The notes: a model not told the origin generated them from the letters alone. A stretch of 64,000 bases of DNA from Amblyomma americanum (GCF_052857255.1 NC_135498.1:165040124-165104123), one strand, 5' to 3'. Positions 22,008 to 34,080 are shown, counted from the first letter of the stretch. Program-made: numbers and translations.

Positions 22008-23469
22008 GTGAGACTATATGCTTTGACGCATGTTCTAGTTCTGAATCACTTAGGAGTGCCTGCAGTTCCCTTTTTTACAAAATGTTGTCTGGCGCCCATT
22101 AACGCAAACGGTGCGAGTTGACTTCGATTTTTTTTCTCGCGCTGCTCGCTGTATCGTAAGTAAGACAGACTAAAGCTTGCTGCGTCAATCGCCGTCGTTG
22201 GACACAATGATTTCGTTGCGCATATGGTCACAGCTCTTGTCTGCTACGATCGGTGTGTTTGCCAGCAGTCGTCGGAATTGAATGCGACTTGCAGATTACG
22301 TGACCGGTGGCGGCATTGTAATGCTACCAGGAAATATTGTGGAGCAGTGGTGAGGACCCCACAGAAGCTGTGGTTAGGTGATCTTAGAGAAGAGAAAGAG
22401 AGGCGATCGTAGGACCTTTACGACCCTACCTGCCTTTATTCCTGCCCAAAAACCAAATTTTCCTAGCTTAAAGCCCCTTGCCTTATTCAAACGCTGTTTG
22501 GAATGGTTGCATAATTCATGACACTGCGACAGGTGTGGGATGCCATCATTATTATCGTAATTTATTTACCCTCAAAGGCTACCTTATGGGGCCGTTAAGA
22601 ATGAAGCATCGGTGGAGAGTACGGCTACTAAACCTCTCGAGGCAGTGAAGGTGATGGGAGAAATGATGACAGGGCTAACAGAAGAATACCATCCAGGCTA
22701 GGAAGGAAACGGCGAAGCCACGGAGGGTCTGCGCAGAGGCATCGACAGCATGCGCGACACCGGAGGTGAAGCTGTGACCCCTAACGATATCTTGTGGGAC
22801 TGGCGAATTGAACGACGCTTCGCACCGCGATAATGTTCATTGCACCGTGACTGACCCGGTCATATTATTCGATATTACTAGTCGATAGCGCAACCGCGAG
22901 GATAGCAGCTGCGGGCAACATTTGCCTTGCCGCGCAGTGGTTCAGGCATTTTCGGCTCGTGTCTTATGCAGACTTCATTGCGCGGCGTGATGGCTTTCTG
23001 TGAGGCTTAAGCTCACAGCGGAAGGTTCAATAATCCCTGTAAACTCATATTACCGGTTGGAACTATATACACATGTAGTATACAACGTTAGGCACAGAAA
23101 TAATGTCATAGGCATCACTGTTCAATGTTATAATTAAATTTAGTACGCTAGAGCACAGATGTTAAGTTAGTCGTCGCCAGTTTTTACATAACATTGTAAA
23201 TGAAAAAAATCGGCCTTCAGCTTCCTCATACACAAAGCCTCTAATTGCACGCAGAACAAGACACAGACATAACATTTCCAATACGCCAGTATTTTCTCAA
23301 ACAAAATCCCACATGAATATCTTTTCCCCGTACTATTAACGAGAGGAAAATTCCATTTCTGTAGAGGCATTAAAAAAAAAAACTTTTCAGAAGAATTAGA
23401 ATTTTTTTTCCCATTAAGTAGGTCAAACATTAGCAGTGTTTTCAACTTAATTTTTGTGTTTATTTCAAA
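22008..23469. other. Intron sequence, no gene recognised
   Basis: No element or exon recognised. The sequence is ordinary intronic DNA with poly-T/poly-A runs (for example near 23370-23410). Confidence 0.4.
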
Positions 23470-23710
23470 TTCCTTCTTTTTGCGATGTTTTTTTCACTTT
23501 CTTTTGTGTGGCGTAGCAATTGCCCGCCTGTTTAAAATTTCATTAGTGCGGTTGTCCTTCTTTTAGTTATTGTGCTTGTGCAAGAAATTAGTCGTTTCGA
23601 GTAGCACTGCTACAGCCTGTAGCGTGTTCTTGAGTTCTTATATTTGTTTTGCATTGTCATGCCTTCTACTGTATTGCCCCTCCTGCTCCGCCGAGTTTCT
23701 GGCCCGCAGT
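23470..23710 (+). mobile_element. 3' end of a CR1/L2-like LINE (non-coding)
   Basis: The stretch ending GCCTTCTACTGTATTGCC then CCTCCTGCTCCGCCG and TTTCTGGCCCGCAGTATAAA runs straight into a (TAAA)n tail. That arrangement, a short 3' UTR then a tetranucleotide tail, is typical of CR1/L2-type LINE ends in ticks and other arthropods. No coding part remains. The family name is from memory of such ends and is tentative. Confidence 0.45.
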
Positions 23711-23711
23711 A

Positions 23712-23754
<43 letters not shown>

Positions 23755-23769
23755 AAAATAAATAAAAAA

Positions 23770-23824
<55 letters not shown>

Positions 23825-23826
23825 AT
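23711..23826 (+). repeat. (TAAA)n microsatellite
   Basis: About 116 bp of TAAA repeats with two AAAAAT interruptions near 23750-23770. It probably derives from the tail of the LINE end just upstream. Confidence 0.9.
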
Positions 23827-24201
23827 CTACAGCTTATGTATATGATGCGAACTGAGGATGTAAGTGTTGTCGGACCAAGAATAGCGACCGTAGATGCTGA
23901 CCACGGTAAAAAAATAAGCAGCGAAATAGGAATGGCGTAGAGTGCATTTGACAGGCAGTGTCAAGTTGTGAACAGCGAGTTACCAATACACCTCAAAATA
24001 ACGAAGTACGTGCAACAGTTCTTGCTAGTGCTCACTTGTGATTCTTAAGCATGGTCGCTGGCGACAAAGCTCAAAATTAAGTTAACGGCAAGTCATAGCA
24101 ACGCTAATAGACAAAAAGAACGCAGGGTACATAACCGAGCACACGCTGGTTATTGATATGCCAGCTGAAATCAAAACAAGGAAATGTTTTTGGACGAACA
24201 T

Positions 24202-24895
<694 letters not shown>

Positions 24896-24942
24896 TGAAG
24901 GCAGTCTCACATTTTTTTTCTATTAAAGTTTTTGCATTAATA

Positions 24943-25220
24943 ATAATAATAATTGGATTTTTTGGGGGGGGGGGAAGGAAATGGCGCAGTATCTGTCTCA
25001 TTTATCGTTGGACACCTGAACCGCGCCGTAAGGGAAGGGATAAAGGAGGGAGTGAAAGAAGAAAGGAAGAGAGAGGTGCCGTAGTGGAGGGCTCCGGAAT
25101 AATTTCGACCACCTGGGGATCTTTAACGTGCACTGACATCGCACAGCACACGGGCGCCTTACCGTTTTTCCTCCATAAAAACGCAGCCGCCGCGGTCGGG
25201 TTCGAACCCGGGCGCGGCGG
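24943..25220 (-). mobile_element. tRNA-derived SINE, longer subfamily
   Basis: Same family as 13842-14211: (AAT)n at the left, GGCGCAGTATCTGTCTC, GGAGTGAAAGAAGAAAGG, CACCTGGGGATCTTTAACG, and the GGGTTCGAACCC B box at about 25198-25209. Instead of continuing through the tRNA-like head, the sequence folds back on itself as a palindrome (25159-25248). Confidence 0.75.
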
Positions 25221-25248
25221 CTGCGTTTTTATGGAGGAAAAACGGTAA
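25159..25248. repeat. 90-bp near-perfect palindrome in SINE head
   Basis: The arms 25159-25194 and 25213-25248 are perfect 36-base reverse complements. The centre 25197-25210 (CGGGTTCGAACCCG) is itself palindromic about the same axis, so only two base pairs mismatch over 90 bp. The right arm is a reverse copy of the SINE body and replaces the tRNA A-box half. Confidence 0.85.
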
Positions 25249-25879
25249 AAACGTTCGCCACTTTTTTTTATGACAGTCTTAAATGTTCGATGCGATGGTG
25301 CCAACACTTCAAAAGAGATTTTGCTAGATGTCAGAATAATGAACCATTACCTTTAATATTTCCATATCAGCCTCTTATAATTTTCCAATTTTAAAAATTT
25401 TTGCCCCAGAGTGTTGGACGCGAATTCGGGCAGGAGATGACCGATGGCTGGGTAGTTCAAAAGTGTGGGTTTCAATCAAAACAAAAGAAGCAATGGGCGA
25501 GAGCGATTCAGATGAATTTACAGATTCTGCAGGGATAGTCTGGCCGCAGCTGGCGCAAACACTTCTGTCCGACAGTGAACGTCTTCGGCCTACTGTTTCC
25601 GGGATTGATGATAAGCACCATGGGTGCAGTGCGACGTTATTTATATGCTTGGAGGGTTGGAACTCGATGAAACTTGTTACTATGTTAGGAACTTATGTGA
25701 GGCTTCAGAGCCGAAATTGTCACTGCATATTGATAATGAAAATAACGAATGTTTCATTATTCCGAAAACGTGGCATTTGAAGCATGCTACGGAATGCAAA
25801 CGGGAAATTGGGTATGGCATTGAGGGTTATTGTCGAGAAGCTGGATGAGGACTGTGAGAGACTCCGTGTAGGGAGACTT

Positions 25880-26010
25880 CAGATCAGTTTCGGGCAACTG
25901 GGGTTCTTTAACGTGCCCTGACACCTCATAGGTCGCGGGAATCTTGAATTTCTCCTCCATGCAAATGTGCCCCTATACCTTTGGCTCGGCAGCCGTATGA
26001 CATAGTCACC
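25880..26010 (-). mobile_element. Degenerate SINE relic
   Basis: ACTGGGGTTCTTTAACGTGC, then CTGACACCTCATAG and a degraded head with TCCTCCATGCAAAT and GGCTCGGCAGCCGTATGAC. It matches the Ruka-like layout at low identity. No target duplication can be found. Confidence 0.5.
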
Positions 26011-26092
26011 GAGCGGTGGCAGGTGCTGTGAACTGGGAATATATTTGCGTCGGTCGGAAATTCTTCGTTGATCGCTGGGATTAACATACCCA

Positions 26093-26198
26093 ACAATTCT
26101 GGACAAAAACGTTTTTAAACGGGAAACCGTTTATCAACGCAATTTTTTCGCATGATGTGAGATTTCACTATAACTTTCAATATTACTGAAGATAACGC
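26093..26198 (+). repeat. Dispersed repeat, copy 2
   Basis: Direct-orientation partner of 24791-24895. It runs straight into a LINE fragment at about 26195. Confidence 0.6.
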
Positions 26199-26330
26199 GA
26201 CGATGGATCTGAAAACTAACTTGCAGAAAACCAAAGTAATGTTCAGCGGTCTAGGAAGAGAACAGCAGTTAACAATTATTGTTGTTGTTGCCTTCATGAC
26301 ATGGCGCATACCCAAGTTCACAATTGGTAG
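26195..26330 (+). pseudogene. RTE-type LINE RT fragment
   Basis: The plus strand reads MDLKTNLQKTKVMFSGLGRE, QQLTI and later FTIGS. This matches the post-FADD segment of the RTE copy at 8962-9354 (LKINMQKTKVMFNSLAREQQ) with a small insertion of GTT repeats. It is a short relic. Confidence 0.6.
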
Positions 26331-26629
26331 CAATACGCCTTTTGCTGCTTCGTCGTTAGTTCACGTTGTTTAGTCACAATGACCAATAAAAAAAATACGC
26401 CGAAATCGTCACAGGTCAAAATAATGGCGTCTAAACACCATGGACGGAGAAAGTTGTCGCTGCAATCCCGAGCAAGCCACCAGCAAAAACGAGAACGTCA
26501 CTAGAAAATGGGAGGGGGGAATGCCATGCCATGTGCCGGCAGAATGTATAAGCGACTGATTTTGTGAGCTCGCCTTGACGATCTATACTTTGGAAGTCTG
26601 AGCATCGGGTATATCTATTTGCCTTTCAG

Positions 26630-26716
26630 ATGGTGCGATTACAGGCTCTTGCCAAGGGTATTACTTCAACGGAGAGAGCTGCTTCCTTGCACGGTTCCCT
26701 ACCTCCGGCAAAGACC
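26630..26716 (+). CDS. Tick lipocalin internal exon
   Basis: The acceptor TTTGCCTTTCAG and donor GACC|GTAAGT (near consensus) bound 87 nt. The leading AT completes the codon left at phase 1 by the exon ending 22007 (G+AT). The frame reads DGAITGSCQGYYFNGESCF and LARFPTSGKD, leaving phase 1. The YY...C pattern before the CxLWV exon is the usual position of the lipocalin 'YYTDYxxC' strand. Splice sites and both phases agree, so I regard it as a real exon. Confidence 0.7.
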
Positions 26717-27458
26717 GTAAGTCAAAAGAGTATACATACACACTCACACCCGTGTTGCGCGTGCGCGACAAGTGGCGTTAAGAACTTATAGACCTGAGTT
26801 CGTCAATGCCACACGTCCACGTGCTCCACACGCCAAGTTTTAAACCACTGTATGTCATTAAAGTTCTAAAATAGGCTGAAAGGTTTGTTTGCATGAACAG
26901 TTTTGTTCAAAAGCACAAAGTATTTATGCCCGTTAACGCGTCATATCCGTTACCTTGAAGAAATGCAGTTTTTTTAACTATGCAGTTCGAAGAAATATGA
27001 GTCAAACATTGCCAGTGTTATCAATAGCTGAAAACCCCTACCTTTTCCCTATTCCGACTTGGGAAAGTAAATATAGGGTTGGGAAGAAGTTAGGCATAAT
27101 ATTCAGTGCACTAAACAAGGCATTGCCATTTCTTAAGACCGCAAAAGATCACACGGGAACCTCATCAAAGAAAGTCCTACTAGATCTAAAAAACAATACG
27201 GAGCTTTTCAACAACCGTGTTAACCGTTCGTTCCCTTCACCTCAACACAGGCCGCCAAGCATATAGAACGGACGAGTCGCAGGAGTGACGTTCCTCGGAT
27301 AATAGGCAGGCACAAAATGCCGGGATCCCAATTTCGCAAACAGCCATGGTGCCGGCACCGCGTCAGTGCGCAAGCTTACAAACCATTCTCGATTTTCCTG
27401 TGTAGACGCATGCAGAAGCCCGCTTCCGTACCTTCAATCGACAGGCTAGACTCCAAGG
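26717..27458. other. Intron sequence, no gene recognised
   Basis: Plain intronic sequence. The open frame at 26955 has no domain signature. Confidence 0.4.
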
Positions 27459-27831
27459 TTGTTATTTTGTGAAAATTCGCCGCGGCTTTTTCGTTATCAG
27501 AGCATGGCCTCTCCTTGCGGTGAAAAATGACGTATATCGTGGCTTTCATTCGTGCCTTTAAAGAGTAGTTAAAGTACTAGTAATTACTGTATAAATATTT
27601 GTATTTAGATCTTTCCCTGCCGAAAGCAATCGTGTCGCCATAAGAAACGTGAGACAGGATAGCTTTTTGACGGGATAGATCTAAATACGAATATTTGTGT
27701 CGTAATTATGAGTACCTTAACTACTCATGCTAACATAAAAGCAGCGGTAAACTCTACATCACTTTTCACCGCACAGGGACGCCATGTTCTGATACTGAAA
27801 AAGGTTCGGCGAATTTTCAGAAAATAAAAAG
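27459..27831. mobile_element. Fold-back (MITE-like) element
   Basis: The arms of about 163 bp (27459-27621 and 27670-27831) are imperfect reverse complements. Paired words include GAAAATTCGCCG / CGGCGAATTTTC, GCATGGC / GCCATGT, GCGGTGAAAA / TTTTCACCGC, GAGTAGTTAA / TTAACTACTC and GTATTTAGATCT / AGATCTAAATAC. The unpaired centre is about 48 bp and there is no coding capacity. The layout is that of a non-autonomous DNA transposon with long terminal inverted repeats. I could not fix a target duplication. Confidence 0.7.
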
Positions 27832-28051
27832 AATATGGGAGCAAGTCAAGTGATCAGGCCGTGACTTATAAACGTAGATAAAAGTATGTGGCTAAAACCG
27901 CCATTGCCATGTTTTGGTTGCACTCAGGATTGAACGAGAGACCTCCCATTACGTAGCCCTTGTGCTGACTTGAGCGCTGGAAATGTCTGTGAACCGTTGC
28001 GGAGGCTACAACATAACTGTTTCGCGCCGCTTATGCATAATTTTCTTTCAT

Positions 28052-29122
28052 CATCATTATCTTAATTATCATCATCATCACCATCATCAGTCTGATTACG
28101 CCCACTGCAGGGAAAAGGCCTCTCCCATGTTTCTTCAACCAACCCTGTCCTATGCCAGCTGCGGCCACCCTACCCCCTCAAACTTTTTAAATCTCATCCT
28201 CCCGTGTAACTTTCTGCCGCCCCTGCTACGCTTGCCTACTTTTGGATTCGAGCCCGTTTGCCTTAAGGACCATTGGTTATCTTGCCTTCGCATTGCATGC
28301 ACTGCCCAAGCCGATTTATTTCTCTTGATTTCGACTAGGATACAAGTAACCCGCGTTTGTTTCCTCACCCACTGTACCCTTTTGTAGACTCTTAACGTTA
28401 CACCTATTATTTTTCTTTGCATGGCTCTCTGCGTTGTGCTTAACTTAAGCTGAACCCTTTTCATTAGCCTCCACGTTTCAGTCCCGTAGGAGAGTACCGG
28501 TAAGATACAGCTGTTGCAAACCTATCTCTTTAGGAATATTCCCAAACTGCCATTCATGACCTGAGAGAACCTACCATACGTGCTCCACCCCATTCTTATC
28601 CTTCTAGTTATTTCCCTCTCATGATCCGGAGCAGCTGTCACTACCTTTCCTAAGTAGGCGTATTCCTTCACAACTTCCAGGCTCTCGCTGCCAATTGTGA
28701 ACTGTGGTTCCCTTGCTGGACTGTTGCACATTACTTTGGTTTTCTGCATGTTCATTTTTAGACACGCCGTTCTGCTCTGCCTGTCCAACTCATTGATCAT
28801 GATTTGGATTTCACCTCCTGAGTGACTCACCAAGAAAATGGCATCAGTGAATCGCACATTGTTTAGGTATTCTCTATTACCTCTTATCCCCAACTGTTCC
28901 CAATTCAGGCCTCGAAATACCTCCTGCAAACGGGCGGTGAATAGCATTTGCGATATCATGTCTCCCGGCCGACTCCCTTGCTTAGTGGAGTTTTATTGCT
29001 GACTTCATGGAGGAATATGGTAGCTGTGCAGCCGTTATAGATACCTTCCAGTATTTTTTGCCGACGGCACTTCTACACCTTGTTTCTGTAATGCCTGAAT
29101 GACTGCTGTCGTTTCGACTGAT
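28052..29122 (-). pseudogene. RTE-type LINE, 5'-truncated, with RT remnants
   Basis: The minus strand has, from its 5' side, SVETTAVIQAL at about 29122, then MLFTARLQEVFRGLNWEQL and KMNMQKTKVMCNSPAREPQ (28522-28959), then LKLSTTQRAMQRKIIGVTLR and CILVEIKRNKSAWAVHAMRR (28150-28464). The FADD box has decayed to FTDAIF. The 3' end carries (ATG)n-type repeats at 28052-28090. It is truncated inside the RT palm and interrupted by frameshifts. It is a paralogue of the 8481 copy. Confidence 0.8.
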
Positions 29123-29797
29123 TTTATTTAACAGTGTTTTATTACGGCTACAAACGGCGTCATTGTCCTCACAGGCAGCGCAAAAACCCATTCAACCAAA
29201 CAGCGGCCCTAAGCGAGTGATGACAGCTTGTAAGCAGGGAGCGCATCGCTGCTTGGAAAGCAGCTCCAGGCAAGGAAGTGGGACCTCCCGGTCTGCACCG
29301 GCATGCCGAGGTCATGGAGGAATGCCTAATGACGCGGTACTTAATAACACTGTCTTACCGCGCGTCCGGCTTCGGCACTTTGTAAAATTTTCCATGTGAC
29401 CGAGTGCACCTCTACGCAACACGCATCTAGGTGTGGTCTGCATGTCAAGGATACGGACCTATTTGTGTTAAAATCAAATGCCTGTCAAGGTTATGAGCCT
29501 ATTTGTGCTAAACGGACTTTAAAATAAGAAATTCGGGCTATTTTTATTGGTGTTTCTATTCTAGCGAGACCAAATATATTTACAAAAGTGGAATCAAGCA
29601 CAAAAATACATCCTCGTCGTTGTCCACGCGTGTGTCCGTGATACTACGTTAAAACCGAGAACTCGAACCACTCCTTGCATCTTACCGGTACCGTTATAGC
29701 TATTAGCTATAGCACTATGGAGGATCGACGCGGTGAACCACCACGCATGCGCCGAAGGGCTACGCAGGCTGGCGAGTCTCACCATTTTACTGTATGT

Positions 29798-30292
29798 TTT
29801 GTTTGGTCTTGTGGGGTTTAACGTCCCAAAGCGACACAGGCTATGAGGGACGCGATATGTGAGGACCACCTGGGGTTCTTTAACGCGTACTGATATCGCA
29901 CAGTACACGGGCCTCTAGCATTTCGGTGATGTTGATTATATATTTTTATGGCGTAAGGGCATCTATGGCCAGAGAGCGCCATGACAAAATGTATTTTAGA
30001 CTACTCAAGGTAGGGTCAAAGACCCATTTTCCAAGCATTTAACCACAGATAAGCCGAGCACCAGAGCAGGGAAAGCTTGTACCCATTGTATCACCGGTGG
30101 GTACCCGGCGGGACTGGGGATCGAACCTCGCACCTCCCGCATGCGAGGCGGATGCTCAACCACATGGCCGTCGCTGCGGTTCCCTCTGGCATTTCGCCTC
30201 CATCGAAATTCGACCGCCAGGGCTGGGATCAAAGCCGCGTCTTTTGGGTCAGCAGCCTAGCGCCATAACCACTGAGCCACCGCGACGGCTAC
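29798..30292 (-). mobile_element. Ruka-like SINE split by another SINE
   Basis: The 3' part (29798-29925: TGTGGGGTTTAACGTCCCAAAG ... CCTCTAGCATTTCG) and the head (30183-30292: CCTCCATCGAAATTCGACC ... ACTGAGCCACCGCGACGGC) belong to one SINE interrupted by 29926-30182. Candidate target duplication of the outer SINE: TTTACTGTATGT (29786-29797) and TTTGCCGTATGT (30293-30304), two mismatches, so it is older than the inner one. Confidence 0.75.
29926..30182 (-). mobile_element. Second tRNA-headed SINE family, inserted in the first
   Basis: The head (minus) reads CCGCAGCGACGGCCATGTGG, then GAGCATCCGCCTCGCATGCG and B box GGTTCGATCCC. The body has CCCACCGGTGATACAATGGG and ends near ATTTTGTCATGGCGCTCTC. 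A 14-bp duplication bounds it: CCTCTAGCATTTCG (29912-29925) and CCTCTGGCATTTCG (30183-30196), one mismatch. The head resembles the 5' end of the RTE LINE at 11431-11498 (GCAGCGATGG..., GAGCATCC, CCTCGC). Confidence 0.7.
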
Positions 30293-30432
30293 TTTGCCGT
30301 ATGTGCCGCTGTGCCCACAATGGCGTCGCTGCTCAAGCAACGTCACATCACTTTGGTCCAGTGGAAAGTTACCATATGCTTGCACCAGTACCCATATGGT
30401 ATCAATGAGCCGGAAGCACGCACAGCGAAAGT

Positions 30433-30676
30433 TTGGTTTATGGTTTGGTTTATGGGGGTTTAACGTCCCAAAGCGACTAAGGCTATGAGAGACGCCGTAG
30501 TGAAGGGCTCCGGGAATTTCGACCACCTGGGGTTCTTTAACGTGCGCTGACATCGCAGAGTACTCGGGCCTCTAAAATTTCGCCTCCATCGAAATTCGAC
30601 CGCCGCTTCCGGGATGGAACCCGCGTCTTTCGGGCCAGCAGCCGAGCGCCATAACCACTCAGCCACCGCGGCGGCT
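30433..30676 (-). mobile_element. Ruka-like tRNA-derived SINE with 13-bp TSD
   Basis: It has all parts of the Ruka-like layout, and the tRNA-like head ends at GCCGCCGCGGTGGCTGAG on the minus strand. The duplication GCACAGCGAAAGT is perfect at 30420-30432 and 30677-30689. Its body has TTTGGGACGTTAAACCCCC and AAGAACCCCAGGTGG. Confidence 0.85.
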
Positions 30677-31024
30677 GCACAGCGAAAGTGTACAAGCGCA
30701 GTCATTTAAGTGAAAATGTTTCCCGTAGCCAATGCGTTACTGCGACCGTCGGTGAAATATCCTTGCTGACAGCTATAGCGTGCAACAGCGGCATATGTTC
30801 GAGTTGTGTTATTTTTATCCTTCATGTAGCCGTTTATTGACGCCAGAAAGAGCAGCGGCCAATATTTTGAAAACAGCGCAATTAACTAGCGCAATTAAAC
30901 GGGCACGAATTCTCACAAACGTAAGCTAACTCGATGATAGTTACTCCTATAAACTCCAAAAATAGCAGTATGGTCCGCCGTAATGCCTTTGAATTATTTG
31001 CCGTTTTCTCAATTCTCTATGCAG

Positions 31025-31146
31025 ATTGCCTCCTGTGGGTAAAGGAAGAGTTCATAGATTCTGTGCCAGAGGAATGCGTGACACAGTTCGATAACAACTG
31101 CGGCCCAGAGAGGTACACCATTTATGACAAAGAAAAATGCCAGTAA
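31025..31146 (+). CDS. Tick lipocalin terminal exon
   Basis: The acceptor GTTTTCTCAATTCTCTATGCAG is followed by 122 nt. The leading AT completes the phase-1 codon from 26716 and the frame reads CLLWVKEEFIDSVPEEC, VTQFDNNCGPERY and TIYDKEKCQ, then TAA. CxLWV, VPxxC, a second Cys and YxxYDxxxC form the C-terminal signature of tick histamine-binding-type lipocalins, whose cysteines form the conserved disulphides. With the three upstream exons it makes 152 codons; with a ~24-residue signal exon the protein would be about 176 residues, near the usual 180-220. This is the strongest single piece of host coding evidence in the window. Confidence 0.85.
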
Positions 31147-31214
31147 CAGTGCTTGGCGGCTCCCTCGTTATTTTGCAGGGAATTACAGCTCGCTCTTTGC
31201 TTCATTTGTCGCAT

Positions 31215-31220
31215 AATAAA
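31215..31220 (+). terminator. Polyadenylation signal of the lipocalin gene
   Basis: AATAAA lies 69 bp after the stop codon, a normal distance. The downstream sequence becomes T-rich. Confidence 0.65.
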
Positions 31221-31357
31221 ATGGCTGAAAGTTTTTATTTCGTTTATGAAACGGCGTTTATTTCTTTAAGACCTAGAGGAAAGTGCGTGGCGCTATTGCG
31301 CTGCGTTCATTAAGGGCACGCGGTACGGGTGATGGTTCCGAATGGCGCTTAAGACAT

Positions 31358-31510
31358 TTGTTTATTTATTTTCACCCGCAGGGCTCGTACAGGCATTGCA
31401 GAGGGAAGTGGGCAGAAAAATTTACAGAAAACAATGTTAGAAAAAAGAACCGGTACTTAAATAATTAATCCTTTCTATACAATGTTAGCTAAGAAAATAA
31501 ATACATTAGT
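31358..31510 (-). mobile_element. LINE 3'-end-like repeat (unclassified)
   Basis: TTTGTTTATTTATTTTCACC, then CGCAGGGCTCGTACAGGC and GCAGAGGGAAGTGGGC, resemble non-coding LINE 3' ends seen widely in ticks, with the AATAAATAAA tail on the minus strand. No coding part is attached. Confidence 0.4.
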
Positions 31511-34080
31511 ACAGATGCAGATGCTGATGCTGATTCTGATACATTGCTGATGGTTTTCGACCATTCCGTCTATCAGTGGCAGATGCGCTGCCCATGACAC
31601 GGAATAAAAGTATTATCGGCGCAGTGCTGCTTCGAAGAACGCTTGCTGAGTGTCACAGCTGCGATAGTGGAAAATTGGGTGTTGGACTGTTTTACTGCAC
31701 CCTCAACGCTGAAGTGCCAACCATCCACGCCAGTTCAGTAAACGTGTATGTCCATAGCGAACAGTTACATGTACAGTTTGATAACCGCTATTTCGCAGAG
31801 CAAGGGCGCATGCGGTAACTCGAGTTGCAGAGAATTGAAGTTGTACAGGTGGCGGCCCTAGTTTCCGAGAGCGTTCTTTGAAGTCAGTGTCGTACTGCTG
31901 GCAGGCACACGAAGTTCCTGTGCAGTGTCGTCTGTTGACAACAGAACGCACAGACGGTGCCCTCCGTCATGGGTAGATTAGGGAGCTGTATGAGCGACTT
32001 CATTAGCTGCGATGCCACTGTGACCAAGCGATCCAGGTGATGTACACGGCATTGATTTTGCAGATTTCTGCCACTACTTGTTTGCGACTTTTATATGGTA
32101 AGTATGCTTGCGCACATAGAATCCCACAGTGTGTCCCATCTTTGACGTGAATGTTTTCTTACGTAATCAACAGTAGCACGTGCGGTAGGAACTTTGGAGC
32201 CAGTTGAAGTTTTCACGTGTGAAACCTTAACAAGAGATCAGGTGTGACCACCCTTCATGATGTGACAATGGCGTCTGTCGAATAGCCTGCTCATAGTGGT
32301 GCGGGCTAAGGGAACTTTGTGTTCTTTATAAAGCCTCGCCATGTATTTTTGTTTTGTTGAATCGGTGGTTGCGCTGAAGTCGTCCGTGTAAACGTGGGTA
32401 CGATATCGGTATTCGCCATGTAAAAAGGGCACTGACACCTGCTTCAGGGCGAGTGAAGATAAGCCTTCGCGATTCCCGGTATGATGGGGGTATACACACT
32501 AGTTGGCTGTTTGAAGGTTCAAATCAGTGCGCAACTATTGAACACGGCGTTCATAGACACTGAAACACAAGGAAACACAATTCTGCAAGCGCGCGAGCAC
32601 AGAATAAACAAAACAAAAATATTAAAACACGAGTGTAAAGTTTACGCGATAATCAGAAGGGGTCGTGGTTCTCTTCGTTTGTAGGTTTTAGGATGCTATG
32701 AGCAAAAGCGAGGAGCTTCAAGGAACTTTAATTTCTTGTCTGTGCGGCTAACGGATGACACACAGACGCTGACATCCCCGCCGCCAGGTATACTTAAAGT
32801 TTTTCCTGAGTTCGCCGGCTTCGTAAGCATGACAAGATGATTGTTTTTATCAACTGCGCTGCACAGTCGCATTTCTTCCAATGGTAATCGAATAAACTTC
32901 TTTTGCATTTTTACAGTGCCCCAGTACTTCATGTACTCATCTCCTGCTTCGTCATATGTAGGTTTTCTGTCATGAAAATGGTAGCTTGTAGAGAGCTCTC
33001 CTTGCGCACGTAACCAAATGATCCGATACTTGGCTTTCCATTTCTTCTGCGCGGTGCGTTCTGTTTAACTGATCTTTTTGCACAGGCTGCCAGAGCAACA
33101 TAAACGCGGTTTGAGCAAGATGTGACATGCTACTAACGCTAACGGACAAGGAATAAAAGCGAGCTAGACACTGCGAACGCTAGACATCCACTGAAGTGTT
33201 ATGCATGAAGTTCATTACAAGTATCGAATAAATAATTTAATTAGCAGTTGGTTCTTTCAAAGCTGTAAAAACGGCTATAGCGAGGAACTGCATATGCCGT
33301 GCCATCGAAAAGTCGTACCATCAAGTTCGTTGCAGCGTCGAGTCATAAACAGGACAAAAGTAGAAGGCCGTTTTCCCAAGGAACATTATGGCATAATTTT
33401 TGGAAAGCCTGATTCGTAAGGAGGAATGTGATAGATAGAACAACCTAGGTGAAAAAATTCGAGGGCGGTCAGCATTGCTAATCACGAAATATTGGGCGAA
33501 AGCAGTTTTTTTTTCAGGTGGACACCATCGCCACGTACCAGAAATGGCGATTGAAGTGTCCGCTCAGCCACGTAGCCACGGAGTCCAACCTTTTCATCGT
33601 CAGCGCTAATTTACCCAGTGTACGCCGGCGGCCTATGTGCCACGTTTCTGCAGCAGTGTTGCCAACGCGTATTGCTCTGGTGCTTGTTTCTGCCACAACA
33701 TTGCTCACGCCAACGCATGCAGCGCACATCTCTGTCACTACCGCCACATAGCTCAAAGCGCGAATATTAGTTTGATAACAGTATTAGTTGACGAAGAAGT
33801 CGATGTGCAATGCACAGCGTGAGAAGTTTGGCATGTTTCGGCTGCGGCGATAATCTAGTGCTCTCGCGCAGTGGCCAGCGAAGCTTATCTAATGGTGCTG
33901 CCGGGGGTTCGAAAGTCTATTCGCGGCAATGCTTATTTTATTAACTTTTGGTTTGTTCAAGGTCACCCGCACAGTCGAGCATCACACAAACCGATGAGCC
34001 GGTTTGACCTCATGAAGTAGTGTTTCCGCACAAAAAAACTCACAGGACTATTGCCACCTGTAATTGTAACGCGACTTACG
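31511..34080. other. Intergenic stretch, mostly unrecognised
   Basis: A minus-strand frame at 32238-32438 contains RYRTHVYTDDFSATTDST, which could be the first strand of a LINE RNase H (HxYTDGS) with Gly changed to Asp, but the rest does not match. A plus-strand frame after a strong acceptor-like tract (TTTTTTTTTCAG at ~33519) runs to 33751 without a recognisable family. No gene is claimed. Confidence 0.35.

Noticed and set aside
24952..25050. Coding potential in the minus-strand frame 25002-25307
   Set aside because: It is SINE sequence in translation; the same residues appear from the SINE at 13842-14201.
27928..27975. tRNA-like B box GTTCAATCC on the minus strand
   Set aside because: No A box or SINE body accompanies it.
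33519..33751. Possible host exon after a strong polypyrimidine-AG tract
   Set aside because: The translation has no recognisable family and no partner exons; kept only as an unrecognised frame.
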